Part shown: positions 9,180 to 17,510 of the stretch, piece after piece
Position numbering within the stretch: the first letter of the stretch is position 1
Layout of the letters: each line of letters begins with the position of its first letter
Assembly (NCBI RefSeq): GCF_007860185.1
Contig: NZ_SJPY01000001.1
Location: forward strand, 1,263,132-1,327,131
Length of the DNA: 64,000 nucleotides
DNA from: Novipirellula aureliae
GTDB taxonomy: Bacteria; Planctomycetota; Planctomycetia; Pirellulales; Pirellulaceae
Direction: 5' to 3'
Program-made: the position numbers and the translations under genes
Notes under the pieces: model-generated
What the model was told of the DNA's origin: nothing
What the model saw: the letters and a program-made list of their open reading frames with translations, nothing else
Database searches by the model: none

Positions 9180-10214
9180 ATGAATCGCACTCAAGATAAC
9201 AATCGCATGCTGATCGGCGTCATCGGTGGCGCGGTATTGATTCTGCTCACCATGATCGCGTCGCTGTTCATCGCCACTCGGCGGCCCGTCGTGGTGGTGG
9301 TCCCCTCCGCAGACGATGGCTCGCGCGCCGCATCGGCAACGGCTGCCGCATCGGCAAGCGGTGCGGTAGCGGCAAGCGGTGCGGTAGCGGCCACGACAGC
9401 TGCGGAAGATCCTCCGGCAGAAGTGAAGATCACAAAAGTCGACTTGGCCCCATCGATCGACAATCCACTCGACCCGTTCTGGGACAAGATCGCTGCTTCG
9501 GACGTTGCCATGCTGCCGCAGCAAGTCGCTCAACCGATGCTGGCGGCCGGCAGCGTTTCGTCAGTGAAAGTACAGGCGGTTCACGATGCAAACCGCTACG
9601 TCTGGCGTGTCAGCTGGGACAAGGCCGAGATTGCCGAGCGGAGTGATGTCGGCCAATTTTCCGACGCCGTCGCGATGCAGTTCCCGCTCACCGAGGGAGC
9701 TCCCTACACGATGGGCGGCCCCAAAATGCCGGTGCGAATGTTGCACTGGAAAGCAACCTGGCAAAAGGACATTGACGAAGGTTTTCAAGACTTGGCACAA
9801 ATCCAACCAAACGCGGATGTCGACTTGTACTGGTTCTCCAAGGGCAAGAATCCCAACAGCGTAACCGAAGGTTTGAACAACCCCGAGGCCAGGCAATACA
9901 TGGTCGCCGCAGCCGCGGGCAACCCGATGTCCGACTGGAATCGCAAAAGCCCGATTGAAGAATTGACTGCCCACGGCTTCGGTAGTGCCACGCATGTTGC
10001 TGACACCCCAAGTCAAGGCCGTGGGGCCTGGAAAGAGGGTCGCTGGTATGTAGTCATTGACCGACCTATCAATAGCACCGACCCGCTTGTTGTCCGGTTC
10101 AATGAGAACCCTCAACAGCAACTAATTGCCTTCGCCGTTTGGGATGGAACCGCCAACAATCGTGGTGGACGCAAGAATATTACCAATTGGGTACCTATGA
10201 GGATTGATCCGTGA
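9180..10214 (+). CDS. Ethylbenzene-dehydrogenase-type haem b gamma subunit
   Basis: A 344-residue protein: an N-terminal membrane anchor (about residues 10-32), an Ala/Ser-rich linker that includes an 18-bp coding duplication, then a beta-rich EB_dh domain from about residue 85. NPLDPFWDKI begins the domain, a Met-rich loop (TMGGPKMPVRMLHWK, 177-191) probably carries the axial Met of haem b, and the end NNRGGRKNITNWVPM is typical. In EbdC, DdhC and NXR gamma proteins this domain passes electrons between the beta subunit and a c-type cytochrome. The anchor suggests the complex is held on the outer face of the cytoplasmic membrane. Its stop overlaps the next start. Confidence 0.88.
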   Translation: MNRTQDNNRMLIGVIGGAVLILLTMIASLFIATRRPVVVVVPSADDGSRAASATAAASASGAVAASGAVAATTAAEDPPAEVKITKVDLAPSIDNPLDPFWDKIAASDVAMLPQQVAQPMLAAGSVSSVKVQAVHDANRYVWRVSWDKAEIAERSDVGQFSDAVAMQFPLTEGAPYTMGGPKMPVRMLHWKATWQKDIDEGFQDLAQIQPNADVDLYWFSKGKNPNSVTEGLNNPEARQYMVAAAAGNPMSDWNRKSPIEELTAHGFGSATHVADTPSQGRGAWKEGRWYVVIDRPINSTDPLVVRFNENPQQQLIAFAVWDGTANNRGGRKNITNWVPMRIDP

Positions 10215-10966
10215 AAATTGACTCTGTCAAACTTGCGGCGCAAGCCGACTTGGTACTAATAACGGTGGAGATGTTGCAGTCGCCATTGCTTGCCGACGCC
10301 GCTGAATCGCCTTGGTACGAATTACCCAGTCCGCTACTCGACGATTTATTGCAAGTTGCCCTCGGCCGTACAGCAGACAATCCGGAGGAACCCGCAAAAC
10401 GCCCAAGTCCGCGAGCGGCGTTTGCGGATGTGGTTCGCTGTGGGCGTAAACTTGAGAAAAGTGCATGGTGCGATGAATATTCGCGATTGTTTGACGGTGC
10501 TGTCGCTTGCCCTTTGAACCAAGCATCGTACATCCGCCGAGACAAAGGCAAAATCCTCGGCGACTTGTGTGGATTCTACCGAGCGTTCGGATTCCAAAGC
10601 GGCTCAAAACACGGCGAACGCCCCGATCATCTACTTTGTCAACTCGAGTTTGTTGCGATGCTATTGGCACTCGCGTCAAGAGCACCCGATGAAGCGAGCT
10701 ACGAGATCGTTACCGAAGCGCTTGGCAAGTACACCTGCGATCACGTTCACGATTGGTTGCCGGCGGCATGTTGGATGATGTGCGAAGAGACTCAGTTGGA
10801 GTACTTCGCCGCCGTCGCACAGTGGGTCACGGTTTTGTGGCATTCACTGACCGAGCTACACAACTGGCCAATCGATCCGTTACCCGAAGGCCATCTGAAA
10901 CCGATCGTCGATCCCGAGGACCCCTACGAATGTGGGGCCCCAGATTTACATCAGATCCAAACCTAG
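10211..10966 (+). CDS. TorD/NarJ-family molybdoenzyme assembly chaperone
   Basis: A 251-residue, largely helical cytoplasmic protein starting with GTG that overlaps the gamma stop by four bases (GTGA), which indicates translational coupling. The central part has the family pattern EYSRLFDG, then IRRDKGKILGDLCGFYRAFGF and a GERPDHLLCQLEF helix. TorD-like proteins bind the twin-arginine signal of the catalytic subunit and hold it until the cofactor is inserted. The TAT signal on the alpha subunit supports this. No reductase catalytic role is expected. Confidence 0.85.
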   Translation: MKIDSVKLAAQADLVLITVEMLQSPLLADAAESPWYELPSPLLDDLLQVALGRTADNPEEPAKRPSPRAAFADVVRCGRKLEKSAWCDEYSRLFDGAVACPLNQASYIRRDKGKILGDLCGFYRAFGFQSGSKHGERPDHLLCQLEFVAMLLALASRAPDEASYEIVTEALGKYTCDHVHDWLPAACWMMCEETQLEYFAAVAQWVTVLWHSLTELHNWPIDPLPEGHLKPIVDPEDPYECGAPDLHQIQT

Positions 10967-11076
10967 TGCTGCGTCAATATCAACAATTAAGGTTGGTCGC
11001 AGTGGACGAGACCTTGACGCAACACGAGACTCCAACGAACGGTTTGTCACAGCATGATTTTAGGCTTGGCAAGATA

Positions 11077-11180
11077 GTGGCTGGGGCACCTTGCCCCAGT
11101 AAGCTGCAACTGGAAGCTGCAACTGAAACTGCGACTGGAAGCTACCCTAGTAAGCTGCGGCGGGAAGCCACGGCCACGAA
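11077..11180. repeat. Degenerate cluster of GGAAGC palindromic repeats
   Basis: GTGGCTGGGGCACCTTGCCCCAG is followed by several imperfect CTGCGGCTGGAAGC copies (AAGCTGCAACTGGAAGCTGC and similar). It lies between the chaperone gene and the convergent DUF542 gene. The first part forms a hairpin, but there is no T-run, so a terminator call is not made. Confidence 0.55.
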
Positions 11181-11226
11181 AGGTTCTTACCCTCATTCTT
11201 CGTTGTGACAAAGCGTTCTTCTTCGA

Positions 11227-11418
11227 TCACCTCCTGTCTTCGATCACCTCACGAAGCCGCTGCAAGACAGCTTCGACGTCAAGCCCATTTTGGAAGCAGA
11301 CATACTCTAGCGACTTTCCCCCGCAGCTTACATCAAGCCCAAGTTCGCTAAACACTCCCGTCGTCTCGGGGTGCTCGATGATCCAATCGGGGATCGTTGT
11401 ACTTTGATCGCAGTCCAT
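11227..11418 (-). CDS. DUF542 (ScdA_N) domain mini-protein
   Basis: A 63-residue protein that is essentially a lone ScdA_N/DUF542 domain: IPDWIIEHPETTGVFSELGLD, then a cysteine-containing SCGGKSLEYVC (family pattern YCCGG) and a helical end. In RIC/YtfE/ScdA proteins this domain precedes the hemerythrin-like di-iron domain that repairs iron-sulfur clusters after nitric oxide damage; stand-alone versions occur. I start at Met 11418 because the open frame upstream (to 11475) translates a Cys/Phe-rich stretch overlapping a probable operator. A full RIC protein is encoded at 29939. Confidence 0.75.
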   Translation of the reverse strand: MDCDQSTTIPDWIIEHPETTGVFSELGLDVSCGGKSLEYVCFQNGLDVEAVLQRLREVIEDRR

Positions 11419-11458
11419 GTTTGGATTGTAGCGAGTAGACCATGAGAAAAAAAGGACA

Positions 11459-11487
11459 AACATACACATTGACATGCAGGTTCGACA
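11459..11487. promoter_or_regulatory. Probable operator shared with the RIC gene region
   Basis: The sequence AACATACACA-N6-TGCAGGTTC-N-ACA occurs here, about 40 bases upstream of the DUF542 start, and again with identical spacing at 29859-29887 beside the RIC/YtfE and DUF454 genes. AACATACA and TGCAGGTT form an imperfect inverted repeat (6 of 8 pairs). A regulator responding to nitrosative or iron-sulfur stress is a reasonable inference; the protein is not identified. Confidence 0.5.
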
Positions 11488-11691
11488 TCTCTACATTCGG
11501 GTATCGAAACACAACACGTCTACCTGGACGGTGATTGGGGCACACTCGTGGTGTTGGCTCGTCGCCTGCCAGCACTCTGGGCGATCTATCGCTTGAGGTG
11601 ACTTTCACAAGGGATCTAGACTTTCGCCGACTTCTGCCATGGGAAGAATCTTCGTGAATCGGCAAAAGCCTCGCTTCTGCAATACAAACCG

Positions 11692-12060
11692 ATGCCCAAC
11701 ACAATTCCAATTCTGTTCGCCTGTTCCGGATGCTCCAACGCGGGCCAATTAGCCAATAGCATTGCGGTGGAACTCGATCGCAGAGGTGTCGCCGAGATGT
11801 CCTGTTTGGCTGGCGTCGGCGCTGCAAAACCATTGTTTCTGAAGAAGCTTAGCGAGCGTGAAGTGTGGGTGATCGACGGCTGTCCGATCCATTGCTCACT
11901 CGGCGTATTCGATCAGGTTCGAGAGCACGTTGATGTCCATATTCGGCTGTATGATTTTGGGATCAAGAAGAAAGCGGATGCACCAACCGGCGAAGACTTT
12001 GACGCATTGGTTGAAGAGGTGCTTCAGCACGTCGCCCGACAGAAGGTTGGCAGCCTTTAG
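11692..12060 (+). CDS. DGC-domain putative zinc-binding protein
   Basis: A 122-residue protein with conserved cysteine motifs CSGCSN near residue 10, CLAG near 43 and IDGCPIHCS near 67. This is the DGC family (named after the Asp-Gly-Cys motif), predicted to bind zinc. It is often found near molybdoenzyme, cytochrome and nitrogen-oxide genes; its function is not established. The intergenic space to the left contains the probable operator at 11459, which could serve both directions. Confidence 0.75.
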   Translation: MPNTIPILFACSGCSNAGQLANSIAVELDRRGVAEMSCLAGVGAAKPLFLKKLSEREVWVIDGCPIHCSLGVFDQVREHVDVHIRLYDFGIKKKADAPTGEDFDALVEEVLQHVARQKVGSL

Positions 12061-12133
12061 GCGTGGTATCGCTGCAAACAGTGCACGACGAAAAAGCGCT
12101 CGTCTTGGCTCATCCGCTTCGTTTAAAAATAGA

Positions 12134-12165
12134 TGTGCTGGCGAAGGAGTGTGCTGGCGAAGGAG
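12134..12165. repeat. 16-bp tandem duplication
   Basis: GTGCTGGCGAAGGAG occurs twice in a row just before the Tll0287-like gene. It supplies two GAAGGAG sequences, the nearer about 25 bases before the start codon and so too far for ordinary ribosome binding. Confidence 0.6.
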
Positions 12166-12187
12166 AACTGTTTTGCGAGAATTCAAT

Positions 12188-12742
12188 ATGATTGGTTTGC
12201 GATGGGGATTGTGGGTATTTGTCAGTGGTGTTTCGCTATTCGCGATCAGCGAAGATCCGCCACAAAGTCCTGCCGTGGCCCCCAGTCCCCCAACTTCTCA
12301 AACAGAAGCCAAGGTTCGAGCGAGATTGTTATTCGAGACGATCAATGGATCGCTACAGGTAATGCACCGTGATTTTTTCGACGACGACAATGCCTTTGCG
12401 ATTCCGTCACGGTCACTCGAAGATGTCTTCATCGAATTGAATAAGAGCCAAGGGGTGAAAGTCAAGTGGCTAACCGTCAACGCGGATACATTGAATATCG
12501 ATCACGATGCAGAGACGGAGTTTGAACATGCGGCAGTCAAAACGTTGTCAACAGGAGAGAAAACCTATGAGTCCATCGACGAGAGCACATACCATTACGC
12601 CGGAGCAATTCAACTAAGGTCGGAGTGTTTGAAATGCCATGTGCGCCGGCGTAGCAGCAATGAGGCTCGAATCTCGGCACTGACCATTGCGATCCCTGTA
12701 ACCGAAATGATTGAAACACCGAAAACTCAGGATCAGCATTGA
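12188..12742 (+). CDS. Secreted Tll0287-like (DUF3365) haem-binding protein
   Basis: A 184-residue protein with a signal-like hydrophobic N-terminus (MIGLRWGLWVFVSGVSLFA) and one CxxCH motif (CLKCH) near the C-terminal third, preceded by a PAS-like sensing fold pattern. DUF3365/Tll0287 domains bind c-type haem in the periplasm and are found alone or in sensor proteins. The start at 12188 is chosen because it opens directly with the signal sequence; the frame is open further upstream but overlaps the previous gene. Redox or nitric-oxide sensing near the respiratory genes is inference. Confidence 0.7.
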   Translation: MIGLRWGLWVFVSGVSLFAISEDPPQSPAVAPSPPTSQTEAKVRARLLFETINGSLQVMHRDFFDDDNAFAIPSRSLEDVFIELNKSQGVKVKWLTVNADTLNIDHDAETEFEHAAVKTLSTGEKTYESIDESTYHYAGAIQLRSECLKCHVRRRSSNEARISALTIAIPVTEMIETPKTQDQH

Positions 12743-13287
12743 CGATGTATGATCCCGCGGGGCTGCCACCGATGCCATCACGCCGCACGACAACCCCGTT
12801 CCCAGCCTACAGCTATGTTCCCAACCAGTTCCCGCATCCAAGAAGCAATCCAGCAGGTCACAGCTTTGGTAAGCCGGAACCGAACGTGAATGCTGAGGAC
12901 AAAACGGCGATACGAGAACTACACGACCGGGCGGTTGACTTATTCAATCATGGCTACTACTGGGAATCCCATGAAGCTTGGGAAGCGATCTGGCACGCCT
13001 TTGGCCGCACTTCACCAACCGCCGTCCTGTGCAAAGGGCTGATCAAACTAGCTGCCGCTGGCGTGAAGGCTCGTCAAAGGAGTTGGGCGGGAGTGGAGAG
13101 GCACGCAGCTCGCGCCAGTGAATTGCTTCGTGTAGCAGGTGACTCAAAGTGCCTTGATCCTGCAATCCGATTAGACGTATCCTTCACGGAACTGATTCAG
13201 CAATGCAGCATCTTGGTATCCCATCCTGATGGAGCGGTCCAAAGGAGAAACAGCAATGTTGTCCGTGTGATACCAATGGTGCTGTAG
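12739..13287 (+). CDS. DUF309 domain protein
   Basis: A 182-residue protein with a Pro-rich N-terminus and a helical DUF309 core: FNHGYYWESHEAWEAIWHA near residues 69-87, then LCKGLIKLAAAGVKARQ. The HExWE-like pattern is the family hallmark, and its role is unknown. The possible TTG start at 12739 overlaps the preceding stop; ATG 12745 is the alternative. Tight coupling suggests co-transcription with the haem protein gene. Confidence 0.75.
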   Translation: MTMYDPAGLPPMPSRRTTTPFPAYSYVPNQFPHPRSNPAGHSFGKPEPNVNAEDKTAIRELHDRAVDLFNHGYYWESHEAWEAIWHAFGRTSPTAVLCKGLIKLAAAGVKARQRSWAGVERHAARASELLRVAGDSKCLDPAIRLDVSFTELIQQCSILVSHPDGAVQRRNSNVVRVIPMVL

Positions 13288-13343
13288 TGTGTTAAGGGAG
13301 ACGGATTGGCATTCGAATCGGACAGGTTGCTGCGTGGGCGATG

Positions 13344-13655
13344 TCAATCGATATCGACCATCACATCATCGCCGTCGATTGTCACCGGATAGGTTTGTAC
13401 GTCGCGAGTTCCCGGGGCACAGAGCAACTTCCCGGTGGGGATTTCAAACTCGGCTGCATGCCACGGACAAATCACGACACATCCCCGCACTGCACCTTCG
13501 CTAAGCGGTGCCCCCTGATGGGGACACGCATCATCGATCGCATAGAACACTCCGTCAATGTTAAAGAGAGCCAGTAGCAGACCGTCAGCGTCTACCAAGA
13601 TTCCCCTGCCCGGCGGGACGGACGAAGTGGTCGCAACTTTGATTGGATTACTCAT
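13344..13655 (-). CDS. NirD/ferredoxin-type Rieske [2Fe-2S] protein
   Basis: A 103-residue soluble Rieske-fold protein with both ligand boxes: C44-P-H46 in ACPHQGAPL and C63-x2-H66 in CPWHAAEF. It resembles the NirD/BphF ferredoxin type rather than the membrane Rieske protein of bc1. I start at Met 13655; the longer open frame upstream overlaps the cytochrome gene's end. It is the last gene of the cbb3 oxidase operon, so it may carry electrons to or from that complex or be a separate electron-transfer protein. Confidence 0.82.
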   Translation of the reverse strand: MSNPIKVATTSSVPPGRGILVDADGLLLALFNIDGVFYAIDDACPHQGAPLSEGAVRGCVVICPWHAAEFEIPTGKLLCAPGTRDVQTYPVTIDGDDVMVDID

Positions 13656-13669
13656 GGGCGCGTTCTCCA

Positions 13670-14332
13670 CTACTCTAAATCGGATCGGGTCATGGCGTTT
13701 TTTCGAAACGAGTTTGAATCCCGTACCGACTTGATTACTTCGGGACTCACGCTCGAAGATTCGTTTCCCCAACTCGATCGGACATACGTCAGCACTGCAG
13801 CCAGCGAACGATCATCCAGGTGAGACCAGGGAGGCATCGTCCCATTGTACGGTTGGCCGGACACTTCGATCGGTCCCGTCAATCCATACAGCACAATTTT
13901 TGCTAAAACCTCTTCATCACCGTTCACGATATCGCTTCCCGCCAACGGCGGGAACTGATTCGCAACACCTTGTCCATTGGCTTGATGACACGCGGCACAA
14001 TTGTTGTACACACGTTTGCCCATCAAAATCGGATCAATTTTTGTGGTTGGTTTATCAGTTGCTAAAAGGCTGGATGACGCATAGGCATTGGGACCTTCGT
14101 ATCGGTCGACGGCAAAGTCGGCACTGAAACGGCCAAGATACCAACCACCCCACATCAGCAACGAAAACGATGCGAGTATGAGCCAGATGGGAATCGGCTG
14201 AGAACCTTCTCGAGGCTCCGTCTTTTCGCGGTACACGACCGCATGCATTTCTTCAACATCTGGCTCGGTACCATGTTCTTGTTCGTAAGCGTCGATCGAT
14301 CGGAGATCACGTGGTTGGTCATGATTTTTCAT
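13670..14332 (-). CDS. Membrane-anchored monohaem cytochrome c of the cbb3 oxidase operon
   Basis: A 220-residue protein with an N-terminal cytoplasmic tail, one transmembrane helix (about 47-67) and a cytochrome c domain with CAACH (C112, C115, H116) and a likely Met ligand in NGTMPPW. It takes the place of CcoP, which usually has two haems, so this is a reduced single-haem version. Its start overlaps the CcoO stop (ATGA), showing coupling. No separate CcoQ is seen. Confidence 0.85.
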   Translation of the reverse strand: MKNHDQPRDLRSIDAYEQEHGTEPDVEEMHAVVYREKTEPREGSQPIPIWLILASFSLLMWGGWYLGRFSADFAVDRYEGPNAYASSSLLATDKPTTKIDPILMGKRVYNNCAACHQANGQGVANQFPPLAGSDIVNGDEEVLAKIVLYGLTGPIEVSGQPYNGTMPPWSHLDDRSLAAVLTYVRSSWGNESSSVSPEVIKSVRDSNSFRKNAMTRSDLE

Positions 14333-14949
14333 TGCAGATCGTCAAGCGATAGTTCTTGTTTCAGTGACTTTAAGTAGGCGACCAGTTGCTTGGCCTCTTC
14401 GTTCGGAATGATCCACTTCGGAGATCCTTGCCCACCACCGGGAAGTTCAATCGCTCCGATATCGGGAACGGAATCCTGATCAGACTCGGTGAATAAAAAC
14501 TTGAACGGCGGCATGACGGAACCTTTCGAGGTGATCTGTGGATCATACAGATGAAGAAAATGCCATTGCTCGCTTGGCTGCCGCATCCCAATGTTCGATA
14601 AATCAGGGCCCGTTCGCATTGTTCCCGTGAATGGAGGGCGTTGTAAAATGTAGTCAAGCGGAACGCTCCGTCGTTGCCCCCAACCGCGTTCTAAATCCGC
14701 ACCGAATCCCTCGGGCCGCACCTGCTGGCTGTGACAATAGATACATCCCAGCCCACGGTACAAATCCCGACCCGGTTTCTCGCGCCAATCATCAAGCGGG
14801 CGAGGGTAGATAACCTTGCTGCCATCGGGCGTGGTCGCTTCGACCGCGACGAACGAATCCATCTGCCAATCTGGGATTAAGACCAAGCCAAATAACGATG
14901 CTGTAACGGTGGCCAGAGCGATCATAATGATCGCAGGAAAATGATTCAC
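14329..14949 (-). CDS. ccoO: cbb3-type cytochrome c oxidase subunit II
   Basis: A 206-residue monohaem cytochrome with an N-terminal membrane helix (about 5-25) and CIYCHSQQVRP (C69, C72, H73), the signature of CcoO/FixO. The axial Met lies in SVMPPFKFLF. It relays electrons from the membrane cytochrome to CcoN on the periplasmic side. Start and stop overlap both neighbours by four bases. Confidence 0.92.
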   Translation of the reverse strand: MNHFPAIIMIALATVTASLFGLVLIPDWQMDSFVAVEATTPDGSKVIYPRPLDDWREKPGRDLYRGLGCIYCHSQQVRPEGFGADLERGWGQRRSVPLDYILQRPPFTGTMRTGPDLSNIGMRQPSEQWHFLHLYDPQITSKGSVMPPFKFLFTESDQDSVPDIGAIELPGGGQGSPKWIIPNEEAKQLVAYLKSLKQELSLDDLQ

Positions 14950-16448
14950 GACTGAACCTCAGCACGAGAAAAAGGAAGCCAGCGAAAGCGTGTCGTATTG
15001 AACAACGTCGGGACGGATGCGGAAGCACCGCGGTGACGCAACATCTTCCAAACCGAGATTGCAAAGGCAATATGCCCGACCGTCATCAACGTCCCCGCCA
15101 CACTCCGCGACCAGAGATAGGGAATCGTTCGTGAAACGATCTCCAAAAATGGGATATCAGGATTGTTCATTGCGAATCCTTGTTCGATTCCCGCCCACGT
15201 CAAACCAACCCAATACATCGTCATCCCCATCGCGGTTCCCCAAAAGTGGACCTTGATCAACTTCGCACTCGGCCACTCACATTCCACTAATCGGGGCATC
15301 ACATAGTACATCGAACCGAACGAGACCATCGTGAAGAAGGAGTAAACGCCCAAATGAGCGTGAGCGATCGTGTAGTGCGTGAAATGGGTCACTTCGTTGA
15401 TCGCGCGGATGCTTTGCAGCGATCCTTGAAAACTAACGGCCGTATACGACATCGCTCCGAACACGATAAACCGCAGCGTTGGACTTGACTTCAACACATG
15501 GAAATTCCCCACCATCGTCATGTGGTGGTTGATCGCTACCGTGGTCACGGGAATGAACATCATCAAACTGCCAACGACGCCAACCGTCACAACCCAAACC
15601 GGAAGCGGGCCACCGATCAAATGATGAGTACCGGCCCAATTGTAAAAGATCGCCAGTGTCCAAAAACCAAGAATCGAAAAATGGTAACTATGAATCGGGC
15701 GGCCAATCACTTTGGGGATAAAGTAGTATGCCGAAGCCAAACCAATCGGGGTCAACCATAAGCCCAATACATTGTGCGCGAACCACCAATTCGTCGCCAT
15801 CTTTGCGATACCCGTTGAAGCAGGCGTTTGAATGAGAATGGTGGCGCCGAGATAGAGGAACGGGAACCACATCGTCGATCCGAACAAATACCATAGCGAA
15901 ATATACAGATGCTTGGTCTTTCGCGCCGCCAACATTTTCCATGCAGCAACGAAGATCACCAGGAACGCCATTGCAATGGGCGCTGCCGCCCAGGCGGGAA
16001 ATTCCATCCATTCCACACCAGTGCTGTTCCCTCGCAGGATCTCGAATGTGCCCAGGGCGACGAGAAAATTCCAATAGAGAGCCATCAGGTAAAGTCCTTC
16101 TCGCCAGGCGAGCTGTGTCTTGCAAAGCCGAGCAAACAACCACAGCATGGTGCCAATCCCGCTCATGGATGCCCAGCCGTAGATCATCGTACTGAGATGC
16201 GCCGGACGAACACGTCCGAACGTCAGCCAAGCGGAATCCGCAAGAAACCCAGGCGTATGGAGCTTGATCGAAGAGACCAATGCCAACAACGACCCCAACA
16301 GCAGCCAAAAGACAGCGCTGCCATACCACAACAAAACGACCTGCCGACACGACTGATCGATCAGCCAACGCTCACTCGGCAGGACATCGACAACCTCAGG
16401 TTCGACCACCCCAAGCTCGGTTGTTTTCGTTGATGCTGTCTCATTCAT
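14946..16448 (-). CDS. ccoN: cbb3-type cytochrome c oxidase catalytic subunit I
   Basis: A 500-residue, twelve-helix haem-copper oxidase subunit that reduces oxygen to water and pumps protons. Ligand histidines are visible: RPAHLST (H84, low-spin haem), the WWFAHNVLG helix (CuB), GTHHLIGG (CuB pair) and THFTHYTIAHAHLG (haem ligands). Length and motif order match CcoN/FixN. An extra acidic N-terminal stretch of about 25 residues precedes the first helix. cbb3 oxidases generally work at low oxygen. Confidence 0.96.
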   Translation of the reverse strand: MNETASTKTTELGVVEPEVVDVLPSERWLIDQSCRQVVLLWYGSAVFWLLLGSLLALVSSIKLHTPGFLADSAWLTFGRVRPAHLSTMIYGWASMSGIGTMLWLFARLCKTQLAWREGLYLMALYWNFLVALGTFEILRGNSTGVEWMEFPAWAAAPIAMAFLVIFVAAWKMLAARKTKHLYISLWYLFGSTMWFPFLYLGATILIQTPASTGIAKMATNWWFAHNVLGLWLTPIGLASAYYFIPKVIGRPIHSYHFSILGFWTLAIFYNWAGTHHLIGGPLPVWVVTVGVVGSLMMFIPVTTVAINHHMTMVGNFHVLKSSPTLRFIVFGAMSYTAVSFQGSLQSIRAINEVTHFTHYTIAHAHLGVYSFFTMVSFGSMYYVMPRLVECEWPSAKLIKVHFWGTAMGMTMYWVGLTWAGIEQGFAMNNPDIPFLEIVSRTIPYLWSRSVAGTLMTVGHIAFAISVWKMLRHRGASASVPTLFNTTRFRWLPFSRAEVQS

Positions 16449-16666
16449 TAAATTTTGCCGTCTTTGCAGTCTGTATTCTGAGGAAACGAATCGGTAACCT
16501 TCCCGATCGGCTCGTCCGCATCGAAAATCGACATCGCATCTCCTTTGATGTTGCTAAACTTTCCCGTCTGGATGGCCCAAACCAAAGCGACGAGGGAGCT
16601 GGTTCCTAGCACACCCATGAAAATCCAAATTGCAAAGATGACGGCCACGTTACGATGCCCCCTCAA
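16448..16666 (-). CDS. ccoS: CcoS-like cbb3 oxidase maturation protein
   Basis: A 72-residue small membrane protein with one N-terminal helix (about 7-30) followed by WAIQTGKFSNIKGDA and a short acidic segment. The CcoS/FixS pattern is an aliphatic helix, then WA-x-xGQF-DD-x-x-GxA, and this fits with minor changes. CcoS is needed for cofactor insertion into CcoN. It directly abuts ccoN (one-base overlap) and overlaps the end of the SdhB-like gene. Confidence 0.75.
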   Translation of the reverse strand: MRGHRNVAVIFAIWIFMGVLGTSSLVALVWAIQTGKFSNIKGDAMSIFDADEPIGKVTDSFPQNTDCKDGKI

Positions 16667-17510
16667 AAAACTTCTTGATCATCTGAATCGTTGCGGCCCG
16701 ACCGGCCCGAGCCCAAGAAGACATCAAGGGGATCCCCTTCGGACAAACCGCTTGGCAATTGCCTGCTTTGCCACAGTTCTGAATCCCCCCCGGTGCAATC
16801 AGCTTTTCAATTCGATCTTCGTCCGTCATTTTCCCGGTTGGGTGCGAATTCATCAGCACAACTTGACTCATCGCCGCCGCTCCAATGAAGCTCTGGTCCA
16901 ACACATTGTCACGGCGAGTTTGGTATTCTTCATCGGTTTCCTGGTCGCGGCGTTCAACCGATGCCTTTGTGTACTGTGGACATGCTTCTAGACAACAACC
17001 GCAACTCATACATTGGCTAAGTGGATAGGCTTTCTGTTGCTCCTTTGGTGATTGCAAGGGACCTCGTCCCCTATCGCCGTAGGTGTCCACCGGAATCCAA
17101 CACTCCAATTTCTGTAGCGCCCGAAACACCCGGTGTCGATCCACAAACAGATCACGAACCACAGGAAACTTGCTCATTGGACAAAGCTCAATCACGTCAC
17201 GTCGTTCATCCAACAACGAATCAACCAGTGCGGAACATGCCTGTCGGACGCGACCGTTGATCAACATCGTGCAAGAACCACAAACCTCTTCAAGACAGTT
17301 GGCGTCATAGGCAACCGGAGTCGTCCGCTCGCCCGTCGCGGTCGTCGGGTTCGTCGCAATTCGTTGCAAAACCGCCGTGATATTCAGCCCCGGCTCATAG
17401 GCCAGCCGAAACGTTTGCCAATAGCTGGGACGATCAGGATGATCCTGACGCAAAATGCAAACCTCGAACTCTAGCGGGCGTGACGCATTTGACGATCGCG
17501 ATCTTTTCAT
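16650..17510 (-). CDS. SdhB-like iron-sulfur protein heading the cbb3 operon
   Basis: A 286-residue protein of the succinate dehydrogenase/fumarate reductase iron-sulfur family. The N-terminal [2Fe-2S] site is C72-x4-C77-x2-C80-x11-C92; the C-terminal part has CMSCGCCLEACP and CGKAGNCQAVCP for the [4Fe-4S] and [3Fe-4S] clusters. ATG 17510 is chosen since the upstream frame translates repeat DNA. It stands alone, without SdhA or SdhC, and overlaps ccoS, which is unusual. It may be the organism's SdhB displaced from its partners, or a paralogue feeding electrons elsewhere. Confidence 0.88.
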   Translation of the reverse strand: MKRSRSSNASRPLEFEVCILRQDHPDRPSYWQTFRLAYEPGLNITAVLQRIATNPTTATGERTTPVAYDANCLEEVCGSCTMLINGRVRQACSALVDSLLDERRDVIELCPMSKFPVVRDLFVDRHRVFRALQKLECWIPVDTYGDRGRGPLQSPKEQQKAYPLSQCMSCGCCLEACPQYTKASVERRDQETDEEYQTRRDNVLDQSFIGAAAMSQVVLMNSHPTGKMTDEDRIEKLIAPGGIQNCGKAGNCQAVCPKGIPLMSSWARAGRAATIQMIKKFFEGAS

